A stretch of DNA of 64,000 nucleotides. Origin: SAR324 cluster bacterium. Lineage in GTDB: Bacteria > SAR324 > NAC60-12. Made by a program: the position numbers and the translations under genes. The notes beneath the pieces are model-generated. The model was given only the letters and a program-made list of their open reading frames with translations, had not been told where the DNA came from and ran no database searches. Below are positions 9,084-18,311 of the stretch, piece after piece (the stretch's first letter is position 1; every line of letters begins with the position of its first letter). The DNA is taken from the NCBI GenBank assembly GCA_015231825.1, contig JADGAV010000005.1, positions 157,208-221,207 of the forward strand. The letters run 5' to 3'.

Positions 9084-9839
9084 CTAATCCTCCGTTGCCC
9101 AACGCTGATTGATCTGATGGGCCGTTTCCAGCATCACCTTGATCAGGGTATTGATCTCAACCATCGATTTGAAAAAGCCTCCCGACAAAGTCGCCTGCAA
9201 GCCGCTTTTGGTTCGTTGCAGCGGGACAACAACGGTGCTCACTCCAGGAAAAACAAAACTGGGCGTGATCGTATAAGGTTTTTTTCGGTAAGACTTCAAC
9301 TTTTTGATCGTCTTTTCCTTTTTTATCTCATCGTATGCCTGAAAAGTCGGGTCATTCTCTAGAAAAGCATAGAATTCACTTTCTTTTAACAGGGAGATCA
9401 AAGTTCTTCCTGAGTTCCGTTCAATTGCCGGAAAGTAAGCTCCAGTTTTTGCATGGATCAGATGCTCATTGGCGCCTTCCTGTGCATACAAATTGAGTGA
9501 ATTCCCATTTTCCAGGATACTGATGTGACAAGAAAGTCCCATTTTTTGGCTGTATTCTGCCATTGGACCCGATGCCGCCTCGATCAAATTCCTGAAAGGG
9601 GGATGATATTGCGCGAGCCTGAAAATTTTAGAAGTCAGTTTGATTGAATTCGATTTTTCGATTTTTGAGATGTATCCCCTTTGCGCCAGTGTTTCGATAA
9701 CGCGAAACATTTCGCTGGTTGTTTTTCCCAATTCATTGCACAAAGCCGTAAAAGAAATTTCATGGTTTCTTTTGCTCAGATATTCCAAAACCTCCAAGGC
9801 CTTCTCAACAGCAAGCACCCGGTATTTATCTTCCGTCAT
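9084..9839 (-). CDS. IclR-family transcriptional regulator (downstream copy)
   Basis: A 251-residue regulator with an N-terminal winged helix-turn-helix (residues about 8-70, VEKALEVLEYLSKRNHEIS then the recognition helix TTSEMFRVIETL) and a C-terminal IclR effector-binding domain (about 85-250, including AIERNSGRTLISLL and FPGVSTVVVPL). The ATG at 9839 has AAAGGA seven bases upstream and is preferred to a TTG one codon earlier. It overlaps the 3' end of the upstream paralogue by about 14 bp, so the two are co-transcribed and translationally coupled. The divergent sulfatase/transporter run is the obvious target, an inference from location. Confidence 0.9.
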   Translation of the reverse strand: MTEDKYRVLAVEKALEVLEYLSKRNHEISFTALCNELGKTTSEMFRVIETLAQRGYISKIEKSNSIKLTSKIFRLAQYHPPFRNLIEAASGPMAEYSQKMGLSCHISILENGNSLNLYAQEGANEHLIHAKTGAYFPAIERNSGRTLISLLKESEFYAFLENDPTFQAYDEIKKEKTIKKLKSYRKKPYTITPSFVFPGVSTVVVPLQRTKSGLQATLSGGFFKSMVEINTLIKVMLETAHQINQRWATED

Positions 9840-10611
9840 CAATCCGTCCTTTATCGCCGTCTTTGTTTCCGAAATTCAGATTGATCTGATGCGCTGTTTC
9901 AAGCATTTTTTGGATGAGAGTTTCTTTTTCTACCAGTTTTTTAAAATATGGCACGGTCAGCGCTGCCCGAAAGTGCTCACCATTTTCTCCCAACGGAACA
10001 ATCGCATCATAAACTCCCGGCAGTATGTGACTTGGTTTGATAAGATATGCTCTTTTTCCAAATGATTTCAACTCTTGGAGAACCTTGCCCTTTTTTTCCT
10101 GTGAGAGTGACTGAAAATAAAAATCATGTTCCAAAAATTCAGAGAACCGTTTTTCGTCAAGAAGGGCGACCAGAAGCTTTCCTGAGTTTCTTTCTATGGC
10201 AGGAAAACGAGAGCCTAATTTGGTGTGAATGATGTTGGTTCTCGTTCCTTCCTGTTCGTAAAGATTGAGAACATTTTTCTTGTCGAGAATGCTGATGTAG
10301 GACGAGAGTCCGGTTGCTTCACTCAAATAGGCCATCGGTTCTGAAACAGCGTCCAGAATTGTCTGGTAAGGAGGCAGATAATGAGCAAGCCTGAAAAGTT
10401 TGGAAGACAACTGAACCGTATTGGTTTTTTCAATTTTAAGCAGATACCCGGAATGAAGCAAAGTATTGAAAACGCGGTAAATCTCGTTGCTCGACTTCCC
10501 AATTTCCGTGGACAGGTTTTTCAATGATATGCCATCGGGGTTTTTGCTCAGGTATTCGAAAATATCCAATGCTTTTTCAATTGTCGAAACACGGTATTTT
10601 TTGCCACTCAT
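9826..10611 (-). CDS. IclR-family transcriptional regulator (upstream copy)
   Basis: A 261-residue paralogue of the next gene with the same architecture: winged HTH at about 6-70 (TIEKALDIFEYLSKNPDGIS, then SSNEIYRVFNTLL) and an IclR effector domain with FPAIERNSGKLLVALL and LPGVYDAIVPLGENG. The ATG at 10611 has AAGG six bases upstream; an ATG at 10626 is less likely. The strong resemblance of the pair (shared KYRV, AIERNSG and METAHQIN segments) indicates local duplication. It faces the sulfatase island across an AT-rich spacer. The two copies may respond to different effectors or form hetero-oligomers. Confidence 0.9.
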   Translation of the reverse strand: MSGKKYRVSTIEKALDIFEYLSKNPDGISLKNLSTEIGKSSNEIYRVFNTLLHSGYLLKIEKTNTVQLSSKLFRLAHYLPPYQTILDAVSEPMAYLSEATGLSSYISILDKKNVLNLYEQEGTRTNIIHTKLGSRFPAIERNSGKLLVALLDEKRFSEFLEHDFYFQSLSQEKKGKVLQELKSFGKRAYLIKPSHILPGVYDAIVPLGENGEHFRAALTVPYFKKLVEKETLIQKMLETAHQINLNFGNKDGDKGRIDDGR

Positions 10612-10626
10612 CGGGTGCCTTAACAT

Positions 10627-10945
10627 CAGTGGTAGTTAAATATTATGAATTAATAAATATAAAAAAAGTTTTAAAAATAATCAAATATTTAAAAAAATTT
10701 TAATATATGAATTTTATAAAAAATTAAATTATATTTTATAATCAATCATTTAACTCATTATTATCAATTTGTAAAAAAAAATAATTGATCAAAAATAGCA
10801 ATGATGGTAAAAAACTTTCATTTAATAAAGACAAGCAAAATTTGCTTGAAAATAAACTTCGAGAAAAATGAGCTGGATTGCCAGTCCGGAGATAACCTGC
10901 CTGTCAATTCAGTCGACTGTTTTTAAATATAGATAAAGATAGCCT
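10627..10945. promoter_or_regulatory. AT-rich divergent regulatory spacer between iclR pair and sulfatase/ABC run
   Basis: The spacer is strikingly AT-rich, especially 10630-10800, compared with the flanking genes. It must carry the promoters for both the IclR pair (minus) and the sulfatase/ABC transporter run (plus). A perfect inverted repeat lies at 10832-10848, and a TTGATCAA palindrome at about 10785-10792. No ORF of note is present. Confidence 0.6.
10832..10848. promoter_or_regulatory. Candidate operator: perfect 8-bp inverted repeat with 1-bp centre
   Basis: CAAGCAAA-A-TTTGCTTG is an exact dyad centred about 106 bp upstream of the first sulfatase start. Size and symmetry suit a dimeric HTH regulator, and two IclR genes are transcribed divergently from this spacer. 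Assignment to those regulators is inference. Confidence 0.5.
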
Positions 10946-12430
10946 ATGAAAAAACAACCCAATATACTTTGGTACTGCAGCGATCAGCAGCGTTTCGACA
11001 CGATCGGAGCCCTGGGTAATCCTCACGTGCATACGCCTCGATTGGATCAGTTCATGAAGGATGCCGTCACATACACCCATGCCTTTTGCCAAACGCCGAT
11101 CTGCACACCGAGCAGGGCCAGTTTTTTAACAGGATGCTATCCCAGTACTTTGGGAGTGAATGGAAATGGGAATGAAAGCTTTCCCCGGCATTATGAGAAT
11201 CGACTTCTGGGTAATGTATTGTCTAAAATGGGGTACGATTGCGGTCTGGTCGGCAAACTTCATCTCGCCAGTCCCATGGGCAGAGGCGGCGTTGAAAACC
11301 GGGTGAACGACGGTTACCGGTACTTCCAATACAGCCATCACAGCAAGGGGCCCGATGAATATGGTCATGACTATGCCGAATGGATGAAAACTCAGGGCGT
11401 TGATCCCTACCAGATAATGCCCGCCAAAAAGCCAGCAGAAGACTATCGGCTCGGTGCGAAATTAAAAAGCCATTCCGGGCTATACGAACCGAGCCCGCAA
11501 TCGGATAATATTCCTCCCCATCTTCATCAGACTCATTGGTGCACTGAGAAAGCAAAAGAATTTATCGACAAGAACCGGCACGAGGATCAGCCCTGGATGC
11601 TCAGCATCAACACCTTTGATCCCCATCCTCCTTTTGATGCTCCCTGGGAGTATTACAAACGATTTAACCCTGACGATCTTCCCGGTGCCCACTTTAAGGA
11701 GAGTGATCTGATTCATCAAAAAAAGCTTCAGGATGCCGGAGTCGATTTTCAATCTGAAGTCAAGCATCCTGATGAACGTCAGCATAAGAAAATCCAGGCC
11801 TCATATTATGCAATGATTGAACAGATCGATCATGAATTTGGCCGTCTCCTGGACTACCTGGAAACGGTCGGGGAAAAAGAGAATACTGTCGTGATTTTTA
11901 CCAGCGATCATGGAGAAGCCCTCAATGATCATGGCTTGATTGCCAAAGGCTGCCGGCTTTATGAAGGATCGGTTCGCGTTCCCCTGATGATTTCGTATCC
12001 TGCGAAATTTCAGAAAAACGTGGTCAGCCCCGCCCTGGTAGAGCTGCTTGATATCACGCCGACGATCTATGAGCTTTTGGAAATGGAGCGGCCCTTTTAT
12101 ATGCAGGGAAAGTCCTTGCTTTCTCAGCTCAAAGGAGACATACCCACTGACAGTCATCGCGAATTTGTCCGGACAGAATTTTATGGAGCCATTGATTTTC
12201 CTGATCAAACCCATGCGACCATGTACCGGGATGAGCGATGGAAACTAATCTGGTATCACAGAAAAAACAATCTCTGTGAACTGTATGATTTAAACAATGA
12301 TCCCTGGGAACATCATGATCTTTCAGAAGATCAGGAGTACGAATCGATCAAGTGGCGATTGGTGCAGAAATGTTTTGATGAAAGTGCCTATATTCACCAA
12401 CCGGATCCTCCGCGGATTCATCCATTTTAA
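10946..12430 (+). CDS. Type I (formylglycine) sulfatase, first of four
   Basis: A 494-residue alkaline-phosphatase-superfamily sulfatase. The modification motif is ICTPSRASFLTG, with Cys53 converted to formylglycine. GLVGKLHL (about 98-105) supplies the conserved Lys/His, CSDQQ (11-15) and TSDHGE supply metal ligands, and DPHPPFD resembles choline-sulfatase/arylsulfatase active sites. No signal peptide is seen, so a cytoplasmic location is expected, fitting import of the sulfated substrate by the adjacent ABC transporter. It is the first gene of the plus-strand run after the AT-rich spacer. Substrate cannot be read from sequence. Confidence 0.93.
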   Translation: MKKQPNILWYCSDQQRFDTIGALGNPHVHTPRLDQFMKDAVTYTHAFCQTPICTPSRASFLTGCYPSTLGVNGNGNESFPRHYENRLLGNVLSKMGYDCGLVGKLHLASPMGRGGVENRVNDGYRYFQYSHHSKGPDEYGHDYAEWMKTQGVDPYQIMPAKKPAEDYRLGAKLKSHSGLYEPSPQSDNIPPHLHQTHWCTEKAKEFIDKNRHEDQPWMLSINTFDPHPPFDAPWEYYKRFNPDDLPGAHFKESDLIHQKKLQDAGVDFQSEVKHPDERQHKKIQASYYAMIEQIDHEFGRLLDYLETVGEKENTVVIFTSDHGEALNDHGLIAKGCRLYEGSVRVPLMISYPAKFQKNVVSPALVELLDITPTIYELLEMERPFYMQGKSLLSQLKGDIPTDSHREFVRTEFYGAIDFPDQTHATMYRDERWKLIWYHRKNNLCELYDLNNDPWEHHDLSEDQEYESIKWRLVQKCFDESAYIHQPDPPRIHPF

Positions 12431-12478
12431 ACTTATTGCTGATCGAAAGAGTCAGCCGTTTCAATTTTACCTGGAAAT

Positions 12479-12496
12479 CCATTTTTTAGAAAATGG
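12479..12496 (+). other. Intercistronic hairpin between sulfatase and binding-protein genes
   Basis: CCATTTT-TTAG-AAAATGG forms a 7-bp stem with a 4-nt loop, 33 bases before the binding-protein start. Such intercistronic stems often set differential transcript stability for the highly needed binding protein. No U-run follows, so it is not a typical terminator. Confidence 0.35.
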
Positions 12497-12529
12497 CCCT
12501 GTGATTTGAATATTTATGAGGAGTGGAAA

Positions 12530-14128
12530 ATGCTTAAATTCTGTAAAAAAACCGTTCATAATTCTTACAAAATTCAAATGCAAAATACTGTGAGGTTCTT
12601 TGTGTTACTGGGTTTGATTGCTTTTGCGTCACCCGCTTTTGCAGATGAAATCTGCCCCAAAAGGGGAGGTATTTTAAAAACAGTGGATATGCATTATAAA
12701 AAGGTGGACCCAACCCAACGGGAAAACCCTTTTTATTTTATGCCTCTTGTTTACGATTCCCTGCTGGACACCAATGCGGATCTGTCCCTCTCTCCAGGTT
12801 TGGCTGAAGCCATGCCGACCCAAGTGGATAAATTGACCTACGTTTTTAAGCTTCGCAAAGGCATAAAATTTCATGATGGCACCGACTTTGACGCAGAATC
12901 GGTTGTCTACAATGTAGAACGATTGAAAGCAGGGAAAGTCATCTCTGCTTTGACAGGGACGTGGAAACGATTTGTAAAAAGAGTTTCAGCGACGGATTCT
13001 CATACGGTCAAATTTGAACTCAATGAAGAATGGCCCTCTTTTTTATGGGGGGTCGCCAGCAGTTTGCGGATTGGTTCTCCCACCCTCATGGAAAAATTGG
13101 GAATGGACTACGGCCTCAAGGAAGCGGCGGGAACCGGCCCCTTTATGCTGGATTCGTTCAAACCGAAAAAGACCATTAAACTCGTCAGAAATCCCAACTA
13201 TTACCGCAAAGGGGAACCTTGCCTGGACGGCTTTCAAGCACAAACGATCAAATCAGGAAAAGTTCGGATTCTTTCTCTCAAAAAAGGGGATCTTGATGTC
13301 ATCAACACATTTCCGGAATCCCAGTTTCCCCAATTGAAAGGAGACAACAATATCATCGTGGACGAAGGAAAAGCATCCACACTCACTTTGCTGCCAATGA
13401 ATACGCGGCATCCGGCCCTGAAAGATAAAAGAGTCCGACAGGCGATCCAGTATGCAGTGAACGGCAAAGAATTGATCGACAATGTTTATCGCGGGGCGGG
13501 TGTTGAAGTGGAAAGTATCTTTCCTCCCTGGCATCCGGCCTTTATGAAAGCTGCGGATCTCTCTCCGATCAGGCAGAATATTGAAAAGGCAAAAGATCTT
13601 CTGAAGCAGGCGGGTTATGGCCCGGGCGGCAAAGTATTAAAATTGAGTCTTGAAACAGGATCGGGTGGGGCCCATGTGCAGCGCGGTGTCCTGATTCAGG
13701 CGCAGCTGAAAGCTGTCGGGATTGAATTGGAGGTAAAAAATATATCTGCAGGACAAATGTTCAGTAACATGCGTTCCGGAAAATATCAGCTGGCCCTTTG
13801 GCAAATGCTGGGTGGTCCCACCATGAAAGATTATACATGGAATCTGTATTCAGGGGATGGAGGAAACAATGTCGCGTTTTACAACAAAGAAGGCGGCTAT
13901 CAGAATCCAAAGGTCAATGCCCTAACCAATGCCATTGTAGCAACAGAAGACGCAATGGCCGTTCAAGATAAAATTAAGGAACTTCAGGAAATCGTTTTTG
14001 AAGATGTTCCCTATATCTTTTTAAATTTCCGCAACCATCGAACCGCCCGCAGGTCCTATGTGAAAAATTTTCAAACGGGAAAACTAAAAGGGCGTGAAGA
14101 TATTCGCCGGGTATGGATCGATAAATAA
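12530..14128 (+). CDS. ABC transporter substrate-binding protein, family 5 (peptide/opine/nickel type)
   Basis: A 532-residue periplasmic binding protein (SBP_bac_5). The ATG at 12530 has GAGGAG six bases upstream and is preferred to the in-frame ATG at 12506. A long signal sequence ends at SPAFA-DEIC (about residues 33-40). Family hallmarks are YVFKLRKGIKFHDGTDFDAESVVYN, cut here to GIKFHDGTDFDAESV (about 105-119), GTGPFMLDSFKP, LVRNPNYYRKG and VRQAIQYAVNGKELI. The next four genes encode its two permeases and two ATPases. Flanking sulfatases suggest the ligand is a sulfate ester or its conjugate rather than a peptide. Confidence 0.93.
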   Translation: MLKFCKKTVHNSYKIQMQNTVRFFVLLGLIAFASPAFADEICPKRGGILKTVDMHYKKVDPTQRENPFYFMPLVYDSLLDTNADLSLSPGLAEAMPTQVDKLTYVFKLRKGIKFHDGTDFDAESVVYNVERLKAGKVISALTGTWKRFVKRVSATDSHTVKFELNEEWPSFLWGVASSLRIGSPTLMEKLGMDYGLKEAAGTGPFMLDSFKPKKTIKLVRNPNYYRKGEPCLDGFQAQTIKSGKVRILSLKKGDLDVINTFPESQFPQLKGDNNIIVDEGKASTLTLLPMNTRHPALKDKRVRQAIQYAVNGKELIDNVYRGAGVEVESIFPPWHPAFMKAADLSPIRQNIEKAKDLLKQAGYGPGGKVLKLSLETGSGGAHVQRGVLIQAQLKAVGIELEVKNISAGQMFSNMRSGKYQLALWQMLGGPTMKDYTWNLYSGDGGNNVAFYNKEGGYQNPKVNALTNAIVATEDAMAVQDKIKELQEIVFEDVPYIFLNFRNHRTARRSYVKNFQTGKLKGREDIRRVWIDK

Positions 14129-14161
14129 GAAAACAGAAATGAAAAGGGGTGAGTTCAAGTA

Positions 14162-15109
14162 ATGCTGATCTTCATTATTGTTCGCAGACTGATTTTTTCA
14201 ATTCCGACGATCATAGGAATTGGAACCCTGGCATTTATGCTGGGGCATCTCACCCCCGGCGATCCTGCGATTGCGGCCCTGGGAATTGATATTGAAGGAT
14301 ATTCGAATGTAGACCAGGCAGAGGTCGAAAGGGTACGCAAGGAACTGGGTCTCGACAAACCCATTCTTGTCCAGTATGTCAGCTGGCTGGGAAACGCACT
14401 GGTTGGAGAATTTGGACGTTCCTATGTCAGCTCCGTGCCTGTTGCGGAACTGGTTTTTGAAGCGCTTCCATCAACTCTCCTTTTGATGCTGGTAACGATG
14501 GCACTCGCTGTCATTGTCGGGATTTCCCTGGGAATTATTTCTGCTATCTATCGGGGAAGATGGGGTGATTATCTGGCACGCCTGATCACGATTGTTGGTG
14601 TCAGCACCCCCACCTTCTGGTTTGCCATCATCCTGATGCTGCTATTTGCCTTTGTTTTTCCGATACTACCCATAACCGGTGACATTACACAGCATGGCCT
14701 CAAGGCCATGATCCTCCCTTCTTTTACCATCGCCCTTCATCCCGCCGCACTGATCGCCCGCATTATGCGTTCCAGCATGTTGGAGGTTCTTTCTCAGGAA
14801 ATGACACGCACCGCCACTGCGAAGGGTTTGAGCCCGCAGCGGATCTACCTGGTGCATGCCTTCAGAAATGCCGTGAATCCTGTCATCACTGTGGTTGGTT
14901 TTCAATTTGCCAATTTGCTGGGAGGGGCGGTCGCTGTAGAATTTATTTTTTCTTTGCCGGGACTGGGAAGTCTGCTGATCGAAGGAATTTACGAGAAAGA
15001 CATTTTAGTGATTCAAGGAGCGGTTCTGGTGATAAGCGTGGCCTTCGCACTGTCCAACCTGGCCGTGGATATTTTGTACATGCTGATCGACCCGAGGATT
15101 CGTTTATGA
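14162..15109 (+). CDS. ABC transporter permease, DppB/OppB type
   Basis: A 315-residue inner-membrane permease. It has the N-terminal DppB segment RRLIFSIPTIIGIGTLAFMLGH, about six transmembrane helices, and the EAA-type cytoplasmic loop RTATAKGLSPQRIYLVHAFRNA, here noted as the region around residues 219-240, which docks on the ATPases. A purine-rich AGGGGTGAG lies upstream of the ATG. Its stop overlaps the next permease by 4 bp (ATGA), showing translational coupling. Confidence 0.95.
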   Translation: MLIFIIVRRLIFSIPTIIGIGTLAFMLGHLTPGDPAIAALGIDIEGYSNVDQAEVERVRKELGLDKPILVQYVSWLGNALVGEFGRSYVSSVPVAELVFEALPSTLLLMLVTMALAVIVGISLGIISAIYRGRWGDYLARLITIVGVSTPTFWFAIILMLLFAFVFPILPITGDITQHGLKAMILPSFTIALHPAALIARIMRSSMLEVLSQEMTRTATAKGLSPQRIYLVHAFRNAVNPVITVVGFQFANLLGGAVAVEFIFSLPGLGSLLIEGIYEKDILVIQGAVLVISVAFALSNLAVDILYMLIDPRIRL

Positions 15110-16005
15110 AAACTGATCAATTGAACAGCAAGTCCCACAATGAAATCATTCCGGGAAAATGGGCCCGATTTGTCGAAGGATTTCGGATATTTCTTTCGGA
15201 ACGGTTGAATGCATTCAGCCTTGGACTGACGGTATTTTTAATCCTTGTTGCCGTTTTTGCACCGTGGATAGCGCCACATCCTTATGATCAGGTCAATCCC
15301 AGCTACGGGATGCAGCCTCCAAGTTTTGAGCATCTGATGGGGACCGATCAAGCCGGTCGGGACATTCTTTCTCGCGTATTGATCGGTTCACGTATCTCTC
15401 TATCCATTGGTTTGATCGCCGTCATAATCGGTCTGTTCTCTGGAGTCTTAATCGGTGGTTTTTCCGGATATTTTGGAGGTTTGATCGACGAATTCGTGAT
15501 GAGGATCGTTGAGATTTTCATGTCAGTCCCCGGGATTGTCATGGCACTGGCACTTGTCGCTGTGCTCGGCCCCAGCCTGCCTTTTATTATCCTTGCTCTC
15601 TCTATTCGACGCATTACTCAATTTGCCCGCATCACCCGAGGCGCTGTCCTCAGCGTCAAACAACAAGATTACGTGATGGCATGTCATGGGATTGGCATGA
15701 GTCACATACGGATCTTTTTTATCCATGTTCTGCCAAATTGCGCCGCACCCATTATAGTGCTTTCCAGCGTGATGCTGGGCAATGTCATCCTGACCGAATC
15801 CACCCTGAGTTTCTTGGGAATGGGAATTCAGGAACCGACACCAAGCTGGGGAACAATGATTGCGAAAGGAAACGAATACCTGACTTTCGCGCCATGGGTT
15901 TCCGTTTTTCCAGGATTATTTCTTTTCTTAACGATGCTTGCCTTCAATTTGCTGGGCGATGGTCTGCGTGATCACCTGGACCCCCGCGGCGGAAATATTG
16001 TTTGA
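15106..16005 (+). CDS. ABC transporter permease, DppC/OppC type
   Basis: A 299-residue partner permease. The N-terminal cytoplasmic tail and first helix precede the OppC signature HLMGTDQAGRDILSRVL (about 77-93) and the EAA loop ACHGIGMSHIRIFFIHVLPN (about 188-207). The C-terminal FNLLGDGLRDHLDPR is typical of DppC. It overlaps the upstream permease by 4 bp and the following ATPase gene by up to 4 bp. Confidence 0.95.
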   Translation: MKTDQLNSKSHNEIIPGKWARFVEGFRIFLSERLNAFSLGLTVFLILVAVFAPWIAPHPYDQVNPSYGMQPPSFEHLMGTDQAGRDILSRVLIGSRISLSIGLIAVIIGLFSGVLIGGFSGYFGGLIDEFVMRIVEIFMSVPGIVMALALVAVLGPSLPFIILALSIRRITQFARITRGAVLSVKQQDYVMACHGIGMSHIRIFFIHVLPNCAAPIIVLSSVMLGNVILTESTLSFLGMGIQEPTPSWGTMIAKGNEYLTFAPWVSVFPGLFLFLTMLAFNLLGDGLRDHLDPRGGNIV

Positions 16006-17030
16006 CGAAGATGATACAAGAAAATAACACTGTGATGCCGGATAGACCGATTCTGGAACTTCGGGATTTACAAACCAATTTTTACACAAGACAGGGGGTC
16101 GCCAAGGCCGTTGATCACGTCAGTTACTCCGTTCATGCAGGAGAAACTCTGGCAGTTGTCGGAGAATCGGGTTGTGGAAAAAGTGTCACCTCTCTTTCGG
16201 TTCTGCGCCTTATTCCGGATCCGCCAGGCAAAATTGTCGGGGGATCTGTATTATTTGAAGGCGAAGAGCTGACAGAGGTTTCTGATCAGCGCATGAGAGA
16301 AATCCGGGGCAACGACATCTCCATGATATTTCAAGAGCCCATGTCGTCATTGAATCCGATGATGACGATCGGCAATCAAATCAGCGAAGCCCTGATCCAA
16401 CACTTTGGAATCAGCAAAAAGGCAGCATTCCAAAAGGCAGAAGAGATGCTGACCGTGGTTCATATTCCGGATGCGAAAAAGTGGCTCCATGGATACCCTC
16501 ATGAAATGTCGGGAGGTATGTGCCAGCGAGTGATGATTGCGATGGCGATTTGCTGCAATCCAAAAATTCTAATCGCGGACGAACCGACCACCGCGCTCGA
16601 TGTAACGATCCAGGCGCAAATTTTGAAATTGATGGAGCAGCTTCAGCAAAAACTCAATACGGCCATCATTTTTATCACTCATGATCTCGGCATCGTTGCT
16701 GAAATCGCACAACGGGTCGTCGTCATGTATGCCGGCAGAAAAGTGGAAGAAAGCACCGTCAGGCAATTGTTTGCTCAACCAAAACATCCATACACTGTTG
16801 GCCTGATGACAGCAGTTCCCCGGTTGGAAAATTTTCTTGAGGAAGAGTCTGCCCCTTCTCGTCTCACTGAAATTCCAGGAGCAGTGCCTCGTCTGTACAA
16901 TTTGCCTGCAGGCTGTGCTTTTGTCAATCGATGCTCTTTTGCTACCGATCAATGTCGGCAGGAAAAACCTCCCTTTGAAGAAAAGTCACCCGGACACTGG
17001 GCCGCTTGCTGGCAGGAGATTGGATCATGA
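16002..17030 (+). CDS. ABC transporter ATPase, DppD/OppD type
   Basis: A 342-residue nucleotide-binding subunit. Walker A is GESGCGKS (about 57-64), the Q-loop region [11 protein letters not shown], the signature MSGGMCQR, where Met replaces the usual Leu, Walker [12 protein letters not shown] and the switch His ITHDLG. The C-terminal oligopeptide-transporter extension has its Cys cluster ([15 protein letters not shown]), seen in [4Fe-4S]-binding DppD homologues. The start is a TTG overlapping the upstream stop (TTGA); an ATG three codons on (16011) is an alternative. Confidence 0.93.
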   Translation: MTKMIQENNTVMPDRPILELRDLQTNFYTRQGVAKAVDHVSYSVHAGETLAVVGESGCGKSVTSLSVLRLIPDPPGKIVGGSVLFEGEELTEVSDQRMREIRGNDISMIFQEPMSSLNPMMTIGNQISEALIQHFGISKKAAFQKAEEMLTVVHIPDAKKWLHGYPHEMSGGMCQRVMIAMAICCNPKILIADEPTTALDVTIQAQILKLMEQLQQKLNTAIIFITHDLGIVAEIAQRVVVMYAGRKVEESTVRQLFAQPKHPYTVGLMTAVPRLENFLEEESAPSRLTEIPGAVPRLYNLPAGCAFVNRCSFATDQCRQEKPPFEEKSPGHWAACWQEIGS

Positions 17031-18016
17031 AAACAAGCACACCGCAGGAAGAAGCTCCTCTGCTCGAGATCAATAATCTTAAAACTCATTTTCCGATACG
17101 GTCAAAGATCTTTTCTCGTGTCACCGGTTACATCTATGCCGTCGATGGAGTGACGATTCATATCAACAAGGGGGAAACGCTCGGTCTGGTCGGCGAAAGC
17201 GGTTCCGGAAAGTCCACGCTTGGAAAATCAATTCTGCGCCTTGTTGAACCAAGTTCAGGAGAAATTAAAATTCAGGGGACGGATATTTCGAAACTTTCGA
17301 AATCCAGGATGTTTCCCTTTCGTCGCAATGTCCAAATTGTCTTTCAAGATCCTTATTCCTCATTAAACCCCCGGATACCGGTTGGAAAAATTGTTTCCGA
17401 GACCATGAAAGTCCACGGCATTGCTTCCGGGGCTGAGGCAGAAGAAAAAGTGCAGAAGCTTTTTGAACGGGTTGGTTTGAGAGCAAGCCAGACCCTGAAC
17501 TATGCCAATGAATTTTCGGGCGGCCAGCGGCAAAGAATTGGGATCGCCCGTGCCTTGGCATTGAACCCCAAATTGATTATTGCTGATGAACCCGTTTCGG
17601 CCCTTGATGTTTCGGTTCAGGCACAGATCATAAATTTGTTCATGGACCTCCAGGAAGAGTTCGGTTTGTCCTACCTCTTCATCGCCCATGATTTAGCCGT
17701 GGTGGCACATATCAGCCATCGGATTGCGGTTATGTACCTGGGGAAGATTGTAGAAATCGCCGACAAAAGCAAGCTGTTTAAAAACCCGCAGCATCCTTAT
17801 ACCCAGGCCCTGCTCTCAGCAATTCCTACTCCAAATCCTGAAGTAAAGGCACGATCCAGAGAACTGATAGAGGGAGATATCCCTTCGCCGCGGAATCCAC
17901 CACCCGGATGCCGGTTTCATTCCCGCTGTCCTAAAGTGCTGGATCAATGTCGTGTGGAAGTACCCAGGATGACTGAAGCGCAGCCGGGTCATTGGGTAGC
18001 CTGCCATTTGTGCTGA
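17027..18016 (+). CDS. ABC transporter ATPase, DppF/OppF type
   Basis: A 329-residue second ATPase of the importer. The ATG at 17027 forms an ATGA overlap with the oppD-like stop and is preferred to one at 17006. Walker [11 protein letters not shown]-loop [11 protein letters not shown], signature FSGGQRQR, Walker [12 protein letters not shown] and switch IAHDL are all intact. The C-terminal Cys-bearing segment [15 protein letters not shown] matches the oligopeptide-transporter extension. It is the last gene of the transporter; a 295-bp gap without a gene follows before the next sulfatase. Confidence 0.95.
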   Translation: MKTSTPQEEAPLLEINNLKTHFPIRSKIFSRVTGYIYAVDGVTIHINKGETLGLVGESGSGKSTLGKSILRLVEPSSGEIKIQGTDISKLSKSRMFPFRRNVQIVFQDPYSSLNPRIPVGKIVSETMKVHGIASGAEAEEKVQKLFERVGLRASQTLNYANEFSGGQRQRIGIARALALNPKLIIADEPVSALDVSVQAQIINLFMDLQEEFGLSYLFIAHDLAVVAHISHRIAVMYLGKIVEIADKSKLFKNPQHPYTQALLSAIPTPNPEVKARSRELIEGDIPSPRNPPPGCRFHSRCPKVLDQCRVEVPRMTEAQPGHWVACHLC

Positions 18017-18311
18017 AATCTGCGGGTCTATTTATCAATTTCCCAAATGATTTAAACCGAGAGAACCGTTTAACAGTTAAAAATTCATTTTTTTCTACGG
18101 ATAAGAGTGCTGCAGTGATATGGAAAAAAAGTCTCAATCCATCGAATTTCTGATTCAGAGTGAGATTCCAATAGTGAGCGTTCTAAAATCAGACAGCAGC
18201 AGCAATAAATAAAAATAGGTCCCGCTCCGCGGTTTTCAGGAATGATTTACTTCCCAAAACCCGGGCACATGTTCCCAAATTTTTTCATTTTGATCTAGAA
18301 AACAGGAAGTC

